Source: Catonia carolina (taxonomy: Eukaryota; Arthropoda; Insecta; Hemiptera; Achilidae). From it: a stretch of 64,000 bases of DNA. The notes under the pieces are model-generated. The model was not told the origin of the DNA. It saw only the letters and a program-made list of their open reading frames with translations, and searched no databases. The position numbers and the translations under genes are program-made. Positions 31,726 to 46,219 of this stretch are shown here, piece by piece. Where the stretch lies: NCBI GenBank assembly GCA_035578175.1, contig JAQMRL010000010.1, positions 36,154,784-36,218,783 of the forward strand. Reading direction: 5' to 3'. Each line of letters starts with the position of its first letter. Positions within the stretch are counted from its first letter, which is position 1.

Positions 31726-34700
31726 AAAATATACTACTAAAATATAATAGAACTGATGTACAGTAAAAAAAATAATTATTTAGGTCTTGCAAGTAAGGCG
31801 GCCTACAATGACGGCAACGCGCGTGTGACGTCAAAGGCAGATATAATATAGGACCAATCAGAGTGTAGTATTTTTAACCAATGAAAAATCTCCAAACCTA
31901 ACCAATCAGATGTCTTCTTAGGCGTCACTTTGATTGGTCAATATTGTCCAATCAGAAGGCTCATTATAGTTCACTACGTCATCCGATATCGACCAATGAA
32001 AACGTCTTAATCAGTATTACGTCATTTGTCAGTATCGAGCTTCCTGATTGGTCCGGTACTGTTCCTGCGCGTGACGTCGACTTACATTTTTACAAAAATC
32101 CACCCATTGTCACCGCCCAGTTAACGATACGGCCGAATATTAAACAATAACGTCTACTGAAATGCTATACTTTCCAGAATTAAAACGCCTACCAAAAACA
32201 TTTTTAAACTTGTTAAGGTCTTCCGAGTACGGAATGATTATGGTTAATTGTATGAAACAGCAGTATATTTATACTGCTTTTCACAGTATGAAAAATTAAA
32301 ATTCTTAAAAAGGAAGCACAAGAATAGATTGCGTTTACACATACAAGCTTGCTTAAATTTAAGACATTATTTTCTCGGCTACCATGCAAACACTACTATA
32401 CGAACGTAACACATTGTGATTTTTTCATTGTATATTAAAGTTTATTCAAATAAGGACGTCTCTAAAGTTTTTTTTTGTCAAGTAATCGTCAGTAGAATCG
32501 CCGGCATTACCAAACTGAAATTTACAATATACTTGAACAATACCTAGTAAGAGCAAAATAGAAATTGTGCCCTTTTAACGACAATCAGTCACACTAAAAA
32601 CGGTTAACGATGTGAAAAATTTCTAGGCAATATTTTTGACATTTCTCCGCGCTTATTCGCAGTTCTTTTCATTATTTTATTTTATGATGCGAAAATTAGT
32701 ATTGCCTATATGAAACATTAAACTGTTAAATATTTTTAAATTTCAACTGCTACTTCCACGGCTAAAATAATACTTCTGTTTTCTTCAAGAATGAAGCAAT
32801 TTTCGACTAAAACATTATAACAACATAAGAAGTACTGGTGAAATAAACACTTTTAGACCTTCTTCATATGACAGTAGATTTTTATACCGTTAGACCTTGC
32901 AGTGGGAATATATTAAAGACGCATTTGCAAGGTGCGAAGTGAAACTTTTTTAGAAGGCCTGCTTTGCTCATCAAATGACTTTTCTACTGAAACATACGAT
33001 TACAAACCAAAAAATGTAACCCAATTAACTTTTCAGTTTATTTCAGATAACTTGTAAATGTTTGAACTAACTTCTACCCTAATGATCTAAAAACTCAAAT
33101 TAATTGTGCCGAGTATTTAACATCTCATTATTTACCTAATTTTTAAGTATTTTAAAAAATCAGATTTGTAAGAAAGGATGTTATCAAAGTCGTTATGAAA
33201 GAACGTACAAATTTAATCTTACTTATCGTACAAAAAATATAATCTGATAAGAGTTTATTAAATTTAATGTTCAAACCAACATCTTCCTTAAATAACATAG
33301 GCGTAGTACATCAATACGTACGGTTTTATTTCTAAGAATCATTATAATTTTTTTGCTTAAATTTTGACTATAGCAAAAATAAACAGAGAGCAATGCACAA
33401 CGATTTTTCTAACGTTTTTTAAGGAGGAATGAATTGCTGATTGGAGTTTTACACAATTGGCGCAGAACAAGTATATTTTTATTATACGTTTTGAGTTAAC
33501 TATCAGTTCCTAAATCAACAAAGAAATATCCATTAAAGAGCGTTACTTAACGAATTTTTATTTATTTCGCACTATTTGTGTCTTTAACATATCCGAAAAT
33601 ATACTACTAAAATATAATAGAACTGATGTACAGTAGAAAAAAATAATTATTTAGGTCTTGCAAGTAAGGCGGCCTACAATGACGGCAACGCGCGTGTGAC
33701 GTCAAAAGCAGATATAATATAGGACCAATCAGAGTGTAGTATTTTTAACCAATGAAAAATCTCCAAACCTAACCAATCAGATGTCTTCTTAGGCGTCACT
33801 TTGATTGGTCAATATTGTCCAATCAGAAGGCTCATTATAGTTCACTACGTCATCCGATATCGACCAATGAAAACGTCTTAATCAGTATTACGTCATTTGT
33901 CAGTATCGAGCTTCCTGATTGGTCCGGTACTGTTCCTGCGCGTGACGTCGACTTACATTTTTACATAAATCCACCCATTGTCACCGCCCAGTTAACGATA
34001 CGGCCGAATATTAAACAATAACGTCTACTGAAATGCTATACTTTCCAGAATTAAAACGCCTACCAAAAACATTTTTAAACTTGTTAAGGTCTTCCGAGTA
34101 CGGAATGATTATGGTTAATTGTATGAAACAGCAGTATATTTATACTGCTTTTCACAGTATGAAAAATTAAAATTCTTAAAAAGGAAGCACAAGAATAGAT
34201 TGCGTTTACACATACAAGCTTGCTTAAATTTAAGACATTATTTTCTCGGCTACCATGCAAACACTACTATACGAACGTAACACATTGTGATTTTTTCATT
34301 GTATATAAAAGTTTATTCAAATAAGGACGTCTATAAAGTTTTTTTTGTCAAGTAATCGTCAGTAGAATCGCCGGCATTACCAAACTGAAATTTACAATAT
34401 ACATGAACAATACCTAGTAAGAGCAAAATAGAAATTGTGCCCTTTTAACGACAATCAGTCACACTAAAAACGGTTAACGATGTGAAAAATTTCTAGGCAA
34501 TATTTTTGACATTTCTCCGCGCTTATTCGCAGTTCTTTTCATTATTTTATTTTATGATGCGAAAGTTAGTATTGCCTATATGAAACATTAAACTGTTAAA
34601 TATTTTTAAATTTCAACTGCTACTTCCACGGCTAAAATAATACTTCTGTTTTCTTCAAGAATGAAGCAATTTTCGACTAAAACATTATAACAACATAAGA

Positions 34701-37700
34701 AGTACTGGTGAAATAAACACTTTTAGACCTTCTTCATATGACAGTAGATTTTTATACCGTTAGACCTTGCAGTGGGAATATATTAAAGACGCATTTGCAA
34801 GGTGCGAAGTGAAACTTTTTTAGAAGGCCTGCTTTGCTCATCAAATGACTTTTCTACTGAAACATACGATTACAAACCAAAAAATGTAACCCAATTAACT
34901 TTTCAGTTTATTTCAGATAACTTGTAAATGTTTGAACTAACTTCTACCCTAATGATCTAAAAACTCAAATTAATTGTGCCGAGTATTTAACATCTCATTA
35001 TTTACCTAATTTTTAAGTATTTTAAAAAATCAGATTTGTAAGAAAGGATGTTATCAAAGTCGTTATGAAAGAACGTACAAATTTAATCTTACTTATCGTA
35101 CAAAAAATATAATCTGATAAGAGTTTATTAAATTTAATGTTCAAACCAACATCTTCCTTAAATAACATAGGCGTAGTACATCAATACGTACGGTTTTATT
35201 TCTAAGAATCATTATAATTTTTTTGCTTAAATTTTGACTATAGCAAAAATAAACAGAGAGCAATGCACAACGATTTTTCTAACGTTTTTTAAGGAGGAAT
35301 GAATTGCTGATTGGAGTTTTACACAATTGGCGCAGAACGTGTATATTTTTATTATACGTTTTGAGTTAACTATCAGTTCCTAAATCAACAAAGAAATATC
35401 CATTAAAGAGCGTTACTTAACGAATTTTTATTTATTTCGCACTATTTGTGTCTTTAACATATCCGAAAATATACTACTAAAATATAATAGAACTGATGTA
35501 CAGTAGAAAAAAATAATTATTTAGGTCTTGCAAGTAAGGCGGCCTACAATGACGGCAACGCGCGTGTGACGTCAAAAGCAGATATAATATAGGACCAATC
35601 AGAGTGTAGTATTTTTAACCAATGAAAAATCTCCAAACCTAACCAATCAGATGTCTTCTTAGGCGTCACTTTGATTGGTCAATATTGTCCAATCAGAAGG
35701 CTCATTATAGTTCACTACGTCATCCGATATCGACCAATGAAAACGTCTTAATCAGTATTACGTCATTTGTCAGTATCGAGCTTCCTGATTGGTCCGGTAC
35801 TGTTCCTGCGCGTGACGTCGACTTACATTTTTACATAAATCCACCCATTGTCACCGCCCAGTTAACGATACGGCCGAATATTAAACAATAACGTCTACTG
35901 AAATGCTATACTTTCCAGAATTAAAACGCCTACCAAAAACATTTTTAAACTTGTTAAGGTCTTCCGAGTACGGAATGATTATGGTTAATTGTATGAAACA
36001 GCAGTATATTTATACTGCTTTTCACAGTATGAAAAATTAAAATTCTTAAAAAGGAAGCACAAGAATAGATTGCGTTTACACATACAAGCTTGCTTAAATT
36101 TAAGACATTATTTTCTCGGCTACCATGCAAACACTACTATACGAACGTAACACATTGTGATTTTTTCATTGTATATAAAAGTTTATTCAAATAAGGACGT
36201 CTATAAAGTTTTTTTTGTCAAGTAATCGTCAGTAGAATCGCCGGCATTACCAAACTGAAATTTACAATATACATGAACAATACCTAGTAAGAGCAAAATA
36301 GAAATTGTGCCCTTTTAACGACAATCAGTCACACTAAAAACGGTTAACGATGTGAAAAATTTCTAGGCAATATTTTTGACATTTCTCCGCGCTTATTCGC
36401 AGTTCTTTTCATTATTTTATTTTATGATGCGAAAGTTAGTATTGCCTATATGAAACATTAAACTGTTAAATATTTTTAAATTTCAACTGCTACTTCCACG
36501 GCTAAAATAATACTTCTGTTTTCTTCAAGAATGAAGCAATTTTCGACTAAAACATTATAACAACATAAGAAGTACTGGTGAAATAAACACTTTTAGACCT
36601 TCTTCATATGACAGTAGATTTTTATACCGTTAGACCTTGCAGTGGGAATATATTAAAGACGCATTTGCAAGGTGCGAAGTGAAACTTTTTTAGAAGGCCT
36701 GCTTTGCTCATCAAATGACTTTTCTACTGAAACATACGATTACAAACCAAAAAATGTAACCCAATTAACTTTTCAGTTTATTTCAGATAACTTGTAAATG
36801 TTTGAACTAACTTCTACCCTAATGATCTAAAAACTCAAATTAATTGTGCCGAGTATTTAACATCTCATTATTTACCTAATTTTTAAGTATTTTAAAAAAT
36901 CAGATTTGTAAGAAAGGATGTTATCAAAGTCGTTATGAAAGAACGTACAAATTTAATCTTACTTATCGTACAAAAAATATAATCTGATAAGAGTTTATTA
37001 AATTTAATGTTCAAACCAACATCTTCCTTAAATAACATAAGCGTAGTACATAAATACGCACGGTTTTATTTCTAAGAATTATTATAATTTTTGTGCTTGA
37101 ATTTTGACTATAGCAAAAATAAACAGAGAGCAATGCACAACGATTTTTATAACGTTTTTTAAGGAGGAATGAATTGCTGATTGGAGTTTTACACTATTGG
37201 CGCAGAACGTGTATATTTTTATTATACGTTTTAAATTAACTATCAGTTCCTAAATCAACAAAGAAATAATCATTAGAGAGCGTTACTTAACGAATTTTTA
37301 TTTCTTTCGCACTATTTGTGTCTTTAACATATCCGAAAATATACTACTAAAATATAATAGAACTGATGTACAGTAGAAAAAAATAATTATTTAGGTCTTG
37401 CAAGTAAGGCGGGCTACAATGACGGCAACGCGCGTGTAACGTCAAAGGCAGATATAATATAGGACCAATTAGAGTGTAGTATTTTTAACCAATGAAAAAT
37501 CTCCAAACCTAACCAATCAGATGTCTTCTTAGGCGGCACTTTGAATGGTTAATATTGTCCAATCAGAAGGCTCATTATAGTTCACTACGTCATCCGAAAT
37601 CGACCAATGAAAACGTCTCAATCAGTATTACGTCATTTGTCAGTATCGAGCTTCCTGATTGGTCCGGTACTGTTCCTGCGCGTGACGTCGACTTACATTT

Positions 37701-40700
37701 TTACATATATCCGCCCATTGTCACCGCCCAGTTAACGATGCGGCCGAATATTAAACAATAACGTCTACTGAAATGCTATACTTTCTAGAATAAAAACGCC
37801 TACCAAAAACATTTTCAAACTTGTTAAGGTCTTCCGAGTACGGAATGAATATCGTTATTTGTATGAAACAGCAGTATATTTATACTGTTTTCACAGTATA
37901 AAAAATTAAAATTCACAAAAAGGAAGCACATGAATAGATTGCGTTTACACATACAAGCTTGCTTAAATTTAAGACATTATTTTCTCGGCTACCATGCAAA
38001 CACTACTATACGAACGTAACACATTGTGATTTTTTCATTGTATATTAAAGTTTATTCAAATAAGGACGTCTCTAAAGTTTTTTTTGTCAAGTAATCGTCA
38101 GTAGAATCGCCGGCATTACCAAACTGAAATTTACAATATACTTGAACAATACCTAGTAAGAGCAAAATAGAAATTGTGCCCTTTTAACGACAATCAGTCA
38201 CACTAAAAACGGTTAACGATATGAAAAATTTCTAGGCAATATTTTTGAAATTTCTCCGCACTTATTCGCAGTTCTTTTCATTATTTTATATTATAATGCG
38301 AAAATTAATATAGCCTATATGAAACATTAAACTGTTAAATATTTTTTAAATTTCAACTGCTACTTCCACGGCTAAAATAATACTTCTGTTTTCTTCAAGA
38401 ATGAAGCAATTTTCGACTAAAACATTATAACAACATAAGAAGTACTGGTGTAATAAACACTTTTAGACCTTCTTCATATGACAGTAGATTTTTATACAGT
38501 TAGACCTTGCAGTGTGAATATATTAAAGACACATTTGCAAGGTGCGAAGTGAAAATTTTTCAGAAGGCCTGCTTTGCTCATCAAATGACTTTTCTACTGA
38601 AACATACGGTTACAAACCAAAAAATGTAACCCAATTAACTTTTCAGTTTATTTCAGATAACTTGTAAATGTTTGAACTAACTTCTACCCTAATGATCTAA
38701 AAACTCAAATTAATTGTGCCGAGTAACATCTCATTATTTACCTAATTTTAAGTAATTTAAAAAATCAGATTTGTAAGGAAGGATGTTATCAAAGTCGTTA
38801 TGAAAGAACGTACAAATTTAATCTTACTAATCGTACAAAATATATAATCTGATAAGAGTTTATTAAATTTAATGTTCAAACCAACATCTTCCTTAAATAA
38901 CATAGGCGTAGTACATCAATACGCACGGTTTTATTTCTAAGAATTATTATAATTTTTTTGCTTGAATTTTGACTATAGCAAAAATAAACAGAGAGCAATG
39001 CACAACGATTTTCCTAACGTTTTTTAAGGAGGAATGAATTGCTGATTGGAGTTTTTCACTATTGGCGCAGAACGTGTATATTTTTATTATACGTTTTGAG
39101 TTGACTATCAGTTCCTAAATCAACAAAGAAATATCCATTAAAGAGCGTTACTTAACGAATTTTTATTTCTTTCGCACTATTTGTGTCTTTAACATATCCG
39201 AAAATATGCTACTAAAATATAATAGAACTGATGTACAGTAGAAAAAAATAATTATTTAGGTCTTGCAAGTAAGGCGGCCTACAATGACGGCAACGCGCGT
39301 GTGACGTCAAAGGCAGATATAATATAGGACCAATCAGAGTGTAGTATTTTTAACCAATGAAAAATCTCCAAACCTAACCAATCAGATGTCTTCTTAGGCT
39401 TCACTTTAATTGGTTAATATTGTCCAATCAGAAGGCTCATTATAGTTCACTACGTCATCCGATATCGACCAATGAAAACGTCTCAATCAGTATTACGTCA
39501 TTTGTCAGTATCGAGCTTCCTGATTGGTCCGGTACTGTCCCTGCGCGTGACGTCGACTTACATTTTTACATATATCCGCCCATTGTCACCGCCCAGTTAA
39601 CGATGCGGCCGAATATTAAACAATAACGTCTACTGAAATGCTATACTTTCCAGAATTAAAACGCCTACCAAAAACATTTTTAAACTTGTTAAGGTCTTCC
39701 GAGTACGGAATGATTATGGTTAATTGTATGAAACAGCAGTATATTTATACTGCTTTTCACAGTATGAAAAATTAAAATTCTTAAAAAGGAAGCACAAGAA
39801 TAGATTGCGTTTACACATACAATCTTGCTTAAATTTAAGACATTATTTTCTCGGCTACCATGCAAACACTACTATACGAACGTAACACATTGTGATTTTT
39901 TCATTGTATATTAAAGTTTATTCAAATAAGGACGTCTCTAAAGTTTTTTTTGTCAGGTAATCGTCTGTAAAATCGCCGGCATTACCAAATCGAAATTTAC
40001 AATATACTTGAACAATACCTAGTAAGAGCAAAATATAAATTGTGCCCTTTTAACGACAATCAGTCACACTAAAAACGGTTAACGATATGAAAAATTTCTA
40101 GGCAATATTTTTGAAATTTCTCCGCACTTATTCGCAGTTCTTTTCATTATTTTATATTATAATGCGAAAATTAATATTGCCTATATGAAACATTAAACTG
40201 TTAAATATTTTTTAAATTTCAACTGCTACTTCCACGGCTAAAATAATACTTCTGTTTTCTTCAAGAATGAAGCAATTTTCGACTAAAACATTATAACAAC
40301 ATAAGAAGTACTGGTGTAATAAACACTTTTAGACCTTCTTCATATGACAGTAGATTTTTATACAGTTAGACCTTGCAGTGTGAATATATTAAAGAAGCAT
40401 TTGCAAGGTGCGAAGTGAAAATTTTTTAGAAGGCCTGCTTTGCTCATCAAATGACTTTTCTACTGAAACGTACGGTTACAAACCAAAAAATGTAACCCAA
40501 TTAACTTTTCAGTTTATTTCAGATAACTTGTAAATGTTTGAACTAACTTCTACCCTAATGATATAAAAACTCAAATTAATTGTGCCGAGTATTTAACATC
40601 TCATTATTTACCTAATTTTAGGTAATTTAAAAAATCAGATTTGTAAGTAAGGATGTTATCAAAGTCGTTATGAAAGAACGTACAAATTTAATCTTACTAA

Positions 40701-42923
40701 TCATACAAAAAATATAATCTGATAAGAGTTTATTAAATTTAATGTTCAAACCAACATCTTCCTTAAATAACATAAGCGTAGTACATAAATACGCACGGTT
40801 TTATTTCTAAGAATTATTATAATTTTTGTGCTTGAATTTTGACTATAGCAAAAATAAACAGAGAGCAATGCACAACGATTTTTCTAACGTTTTTTAAGGA
40901 GGAATGAATTGCTGATTGGAGTTTTACACTATTGGCGCATAATGTGTATATTTTTATTATACGTTTTAAATTAACTATCAGTTCCTAAATCAACAAAGAA
41001 ATATCCATTAAAGAGCGTTACTTAACGAATTTTTATTTCTTTCGCACTATTTGTGTCCTTAACATATCCGAAAATATACTACTAAAATATAATAGAACTG
41101 CTGTACAGTAGAAAAAAATAATTATTTAGGTCTTGCAAGTAAGGCGGCCTACAATGACGGCAACGCGCGTGTGACGTCAAAGGCAGATATAATATAGGAC
41201 CAATCAGAATGTAGTATTTTTAACCAATGAAAAATCTCCAAACCTAACCAATCAGATGTCTTCTTAGGGGTCACTTTGATTGGTTAATATTGTCCAATCA
41301 GAAGGCTCATTATAGTTCACTACGTCATCCGATATCGACCAATGAAAACGTCTCAATCAGTATTACGTCATTTGTAAGTATCGAGCTTCCTGATTGGTCC
41401 GGTACTGTCCCTGCGCGTGACGTCGACTTACATTTTTACATATATCCGCCCATTGTCACCGCCCAGTTAACGATGCGGCCGAATATTAAACAATAACGTC
41501 TACTGAAATGCTATACTTTCCAGAATTAAAACGCCTACCAAAAACATTTTCAAACTTGTTAAGGTCTGCCGAGTACGGAATGAATATCGTTATTTGTATG
41601 AAACAGCAGTATATTTATACTGTTTTCACAGTATAAAAAATTAAAATTCACAAAAAGGAAGCACAAGAATAGATTGCGTTTACACATACAAGCTTGCTTA
41701 AATTTAAGACATTATTTTCTCGGCTACCATGCAAACACTACTATACGAACGTAACACATTGTGATTTTTTCATTGTATATTAAAGTTTATTCAAATAAGG
41801 ACGTCTCTAAAGTTTTTTTGTCAAGTAATCGTCAGTAGAATCGCCGGCATTACCAAACTGAAATTTACAATATACTTGAACAATACCTAGTAAGAGCAAA
41901 ATATAAATTGTGCCCTTTTAACGACAATCAGTCACACTAAAAACGGTTAACGATATGAAAAATTTCTAGGCAATATTTTTGAAATTTCTCCGCACCTATT
42001 CGCAGTTCTTTTCATTCTTTTATATTATAATGCGAAAATTAATATTGCCTATATGAAACATTAAACGGTTAAATATTTTTTAAATTTCAACTGCTACTTC
42101 CACGGCTAAAATAATACTTCTGTTTTCTTCAAGAATGAAGCAATTTTCGACTAAAACATTATAACAACATAAGAAGTACTAGTAAAATAAACACTTTTAG
42201 ACCTTCTTCATATGACAGTAGATTTTTATACCGTTAGACCTTGCAGTGTGAATATATTAAAGACGCATTTGCAAGGTGCGAAGTGAAAATTTTTTAGAAG
42301 GCCTGCTTTGCTCATCAAATGACTTTTCTACTGAAACATACGGTTACAAACCAAAAAATGTAACCCAATTAACTTTTCAGTTTATTTCAGATAACTTGTA
42401 AATGTTTGAACTAACTTCTACCCTAATGATCTAAAACTCAAATTAATTGTGCCGAGTATTTAACATCTCATTAATTACCTAATTTTAGGTAATTTAAAAA
42501 ATCAGATTTGTAAGAAAGGATGTTATCAAAGTCGTTATGAAAGAACGTACAAATTTAATCTTACTTATCGTACAAAAAATATAATCTGATAAGAGTTTAT
42601 TAAATTTAATGTTCAAACCAACATCTTCCTTAAATAACATAAGCGTAGTACTTCTATACGCACGGTTTTATTTCTAAGAATTATTATAATTTTTGTGCTT
42701 GAATTTTGACTATAGCAAAAATAAACAGAGAGCAATGCACAACGATTTTTCTAACGTTTTTTAAGGAGGAATGAATTGCTGATTGGAGTTTTACACTATT
42801 GGTGCAGAACGTGTATATTTTTATTATACGTTTTGAGTTAACTATCAGTTCCTAAATCAACAAAGAAATAATCATTAGAGAGTTCTTTCGCACTATTTGT
42901 GTCTTTAACATATCCGAAAATAT
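31726..42923 (+). repeat. Monomer array 2: six units before the solo LTR
   Basis: Units start at 31726, 33596, 35466, 37336, 39201 and 41071 (lengths 1870, 1870, 1870, 1865, 1870 and about 1850). None has the 194-bp duplication. Units 1-3 share CAATATTG with a TGATTGGTC box and are closest to each other; units 4-6 resemble array-1 unit 2. The last has lost about 22 bp near 42885. All carry the CCAAT/CRE module. Confidence 0.95.
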
Positions 42924-43739
42924 TGTAACAGAATCGACCAGACGGATCACGAATGTTCCAGAAATCCATTCATGAAATAGTATAGAGTGTGAAATAATAG
43001 TTACAACAAGAGAGAGTAATAAAGAAATAATAATATATCAATTGTGAATGACAATTTTACAATGACGACCATAAAGGTGTGTCTATTCACAATAGTTGTA
43101 AAAACTATCGTGTAGTACGCCTATTATAAAATTTCAGGTATACTATTGTGTACAGCTATTTTTATGAAGTTGTTTATGAGGTTGTTTACGTTTTCTATTT
43201 ACAGTAGTTGACTTGTTAACAAAAGGATTTTTCTAGCATTCATTAATACAGAGTTATTATTTTTTTACTTGAGTAGATTTCACTGCTTTATTCTGGAACA
43301 ATCTTTATGAATGAGTAGGTATAAAAAGAGACCCCCGAGTGCGGTCAGTCAGTAATCGTTTGATCTTTGACGAATGTCCAACGGACGTAGGTAGGCGCGT
43401 ACCGAACATTGTGTCAGTCGACGATTCTAACACTGTCTGTGAGTCTATTGTGTAAAGCCTTTTGTTAGTGTATTATAAAGTTAATGGGTAAAGTTAATGT
43501 GAATTCAATTTCTATGTTTTGTATGTCTGTTTAAGCTATAAAAGTGATTGTAAGTTATTTATTGTTTATTATCAAGTTTAAGTGAATTATATAATCATTT
43601 ATTGTGTTATTTAATTATAATTAGTTTAATCATTTATTTTGTAATCTTTTAGTCTAATAAATATTTGTAATTTGTAACCTTTAGCGTATGAATTATTTAA
43701 TAACCTAGATCCCGAAACGGACCTTAGCAATAAGTGTCA
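42924..43739 (+). mobile_element. Solo LTR, 816 bp
   Basis: The insertion starts TGTAACA and ends GTGTCA, interrupting a monomer at its boundary, with AAATAT on both sides (42918-42923 and 43740-43745; the exact target length is ambiguous between 4 and 6 bp). Inside are TATAAAA (43320), TCAGTCAGT about 25 bp later (43345, an arthropod initiator), and AATAAA (43656). These fit U3-R-U5 of an LTR retrotransposon reading rightward. No coding part is present, so internal recombination removed it. Confidence 0.85.
42950..42964 (+). promoter_or_regulatory. Heat-shock-element match in the LTR
   Basis: CGAATGTTCCAGAAA reads as three alternating 5-bp nGAAn/nTTCn units, the HSF binding layout. It lies near the LTR's 5' edge, upstream of the TATA box by about 370 bp. 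Confidence 0.45.
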
Positions 43740-45629
43740 AAATATACTACTAAAATATAATAGAACTGATGTACAGTAAAAAAAATAATTATTTAGGTCT
43801 TGCAAGTAAGGCGGCCTACAATGACGGCAACGCGCGTGTGACGTCAAAGGCAGATATAATATAGGACCAATCAGAGTGTAGTATTTTTAACCAATGAAAA
43901 ATCTCCAAACCTAACCAATCAGATGTCTTCTTAGGCGTCACTTTGATTGGTCAATATTGTCCAATCAGAAGGCTCATTATAGTTCACTACGTCATCCGAT
44001 ATCGACCAATGAAAACGTCTTAATCAGTATTACGTCATTTGTCAGTATCGAGCTTCCTGATTGGTCCGGTACTGTTCCTGCGCGTGACGTCGACTTACAT
44101 TTTTACATAAATCCACCCATTGTCACCGCCCAGTTAACGATACGGCCGAATATTAAACAATAACGTCTACTGAAATGCTATACTTTCCAGAATTAAAACG
44201 CCTACCAAAAACATTTTTAAACTTGTTAAGGTCTGCCGAGTACGGAATGATTATGGTTAATTGTATGAAACAGCAGTATATTTATACTGCTTTTCACAGT
44301 ATGAAAAATTAAAATTCTTAAAAAGGAAGCACAAGAATAGATTGCGTTTACACATACAAGCTTGCTTAAATTTAAGACATTATTTTCTCGGCTACCATGC
44401 AAACACATGATAGTTACTATACGTTCGTATAGTAACGAACGTAACACATTGTGATTTTTTCATTGTATATTAAAGTTTATTCAAATAAGGACGTCTCTAA
44501 AGTTTTTTTTTGTCAAGTAATCGTCAGTAGAATCGCCGGCATTACCAAACTGAAATTTACAATATACTTGAACAATACCTAGTAAGAGCAAAATAGAAAT
44601 TGTGCCCTTTTAACGACAATCAGTCACACTAAAAACGGTTAACGATGTGAAAAATTTCTAGGCAATATTTTTGACATTTCTCCGCGCTTATTTGCAGTTC
44701 TTTTCATTATTTTATATTATAATGCGAAAATTAATATTGCCTATATGAAACATTAAACTGTTAAATATTTTTAAATTTCAACTGCTACTTCCACGGCTAA
44801 AATAATACTTCTGTTTTCTTCAAGAATGAAGCAATTTTCGACTAAAACATTATAACAACATAAGAAGTACTGGTGAAATAAACACTTTTAGACCTTCTTC
44901 ATATGACAGTAGATTTTTATACCGTTAGACCTTGCAGTGTGAATATATTAAAGACGCATTTGCAAGGTGCGAAGTGAAAATTTTTTAGAAGGCCTGCTTT
45001 GCTCATCAAATGACTTTTCTACTGAAACATACGGTTACAAACCAAAAAATGTAACCCAATTAACTTTTCAGTTTATTTCAGATAACTTGTAAATGTTTGA
45101 ACTAACTTCTACCCTAATGATCTAAAAACTCAAATTAATTGTGCCGAGTATTTAACATCTCATTATTTACCTAATTTTAAGTAATTTAAAAAATCAGATT
45201 TGTAAGAAAGGATGTTATCAAAGTCGTTATGAAAGAACGTACAAATTTAATCTTACTTATCGTACAAAAAATATAATCTGATAAGAGTTTATTAAATTTA
45301 ATGTTCAAACCAACATCTTCCTTAAATAACATAAGCGTAGTACATAAATACGCACGGTTTTATTTCTAAGAATTATTAAAATTTTTGTGCTTAAATTTTG
45401 ACTATAGCAATAATAAACAGAGAGCAATGCTCAACGATTTTTCTAACGTTTCTTAAGGAGGAATGAATTGCTGATTGGAGTTTTACACTATTGGCGCAGA
45501 ACGTGTATATTTTTATTATACGTTTTGAGTTAACGAACAGTTCCTAAATCAACAAGAAAATAATCATTAGAGAGCGTTGCTCAACGAATTTTTATTTCTT
45601 TCACACTATTTGTGCCTTTCACAAATCCG
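43740..45629 (+). repeat. Monomer array 2, unit 7, after the LTR
   Basis: A full unit of 1890 bp; the extra bases come from a palindromic insertion near 44406-44437 (TACTATACG/CGTATAGTA). Its last 300 bp are the diverged junction form that leads into the B block, as in array 1. Confidence 0.93.
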
Positions 45630-46219
45630 AAAATATAGACTAGGCCTACTACATATTTGGTAAGTGATATTTACCTAGAAACTATATAACTCATTGAAAG
45701 GTACCTTCATAATATGTTCTGCCCTACCGTTAACTGGAAGTTGTCATTGGGTGTGGACTTTATATTACAATCATACTCAAAGTGACGCCCAGAATCAGTA
45801 CGGACTAATCAGAAAGCAGCATATCCTGACGAATGATGTAACGCTCAAGACACTTTGTCATTGGTTGACATCGGTGTGACGTTGTACAGTAATAAAAAAC
45901 TCTCTGATTGGACAATATTAACCAATCAAAATGACGCAAAAGAAGACTTGTGATTGGTTAAAACTGGGCTTTCTTATTGGCCGAAAATACGAGCCTCTGA
46001 TTGGGCAATTATTACCTGAGCCGTTGACGTCACATGCGCATCACAATCAAATTGGCCCGACTTACTCACGCAACCCTAATAGAACGTTTGTTGAATACCA
46101 GTTATAGTATTTTGATACGTATATTTTTGTTTCTCTTAAACACAATAAAAGCGTAGGTCAAAAATGATTTGTCAAGTAACGTCTTCTCAAGTCTATTTTT
46201 CGTTGATTTAGGATCTGTT

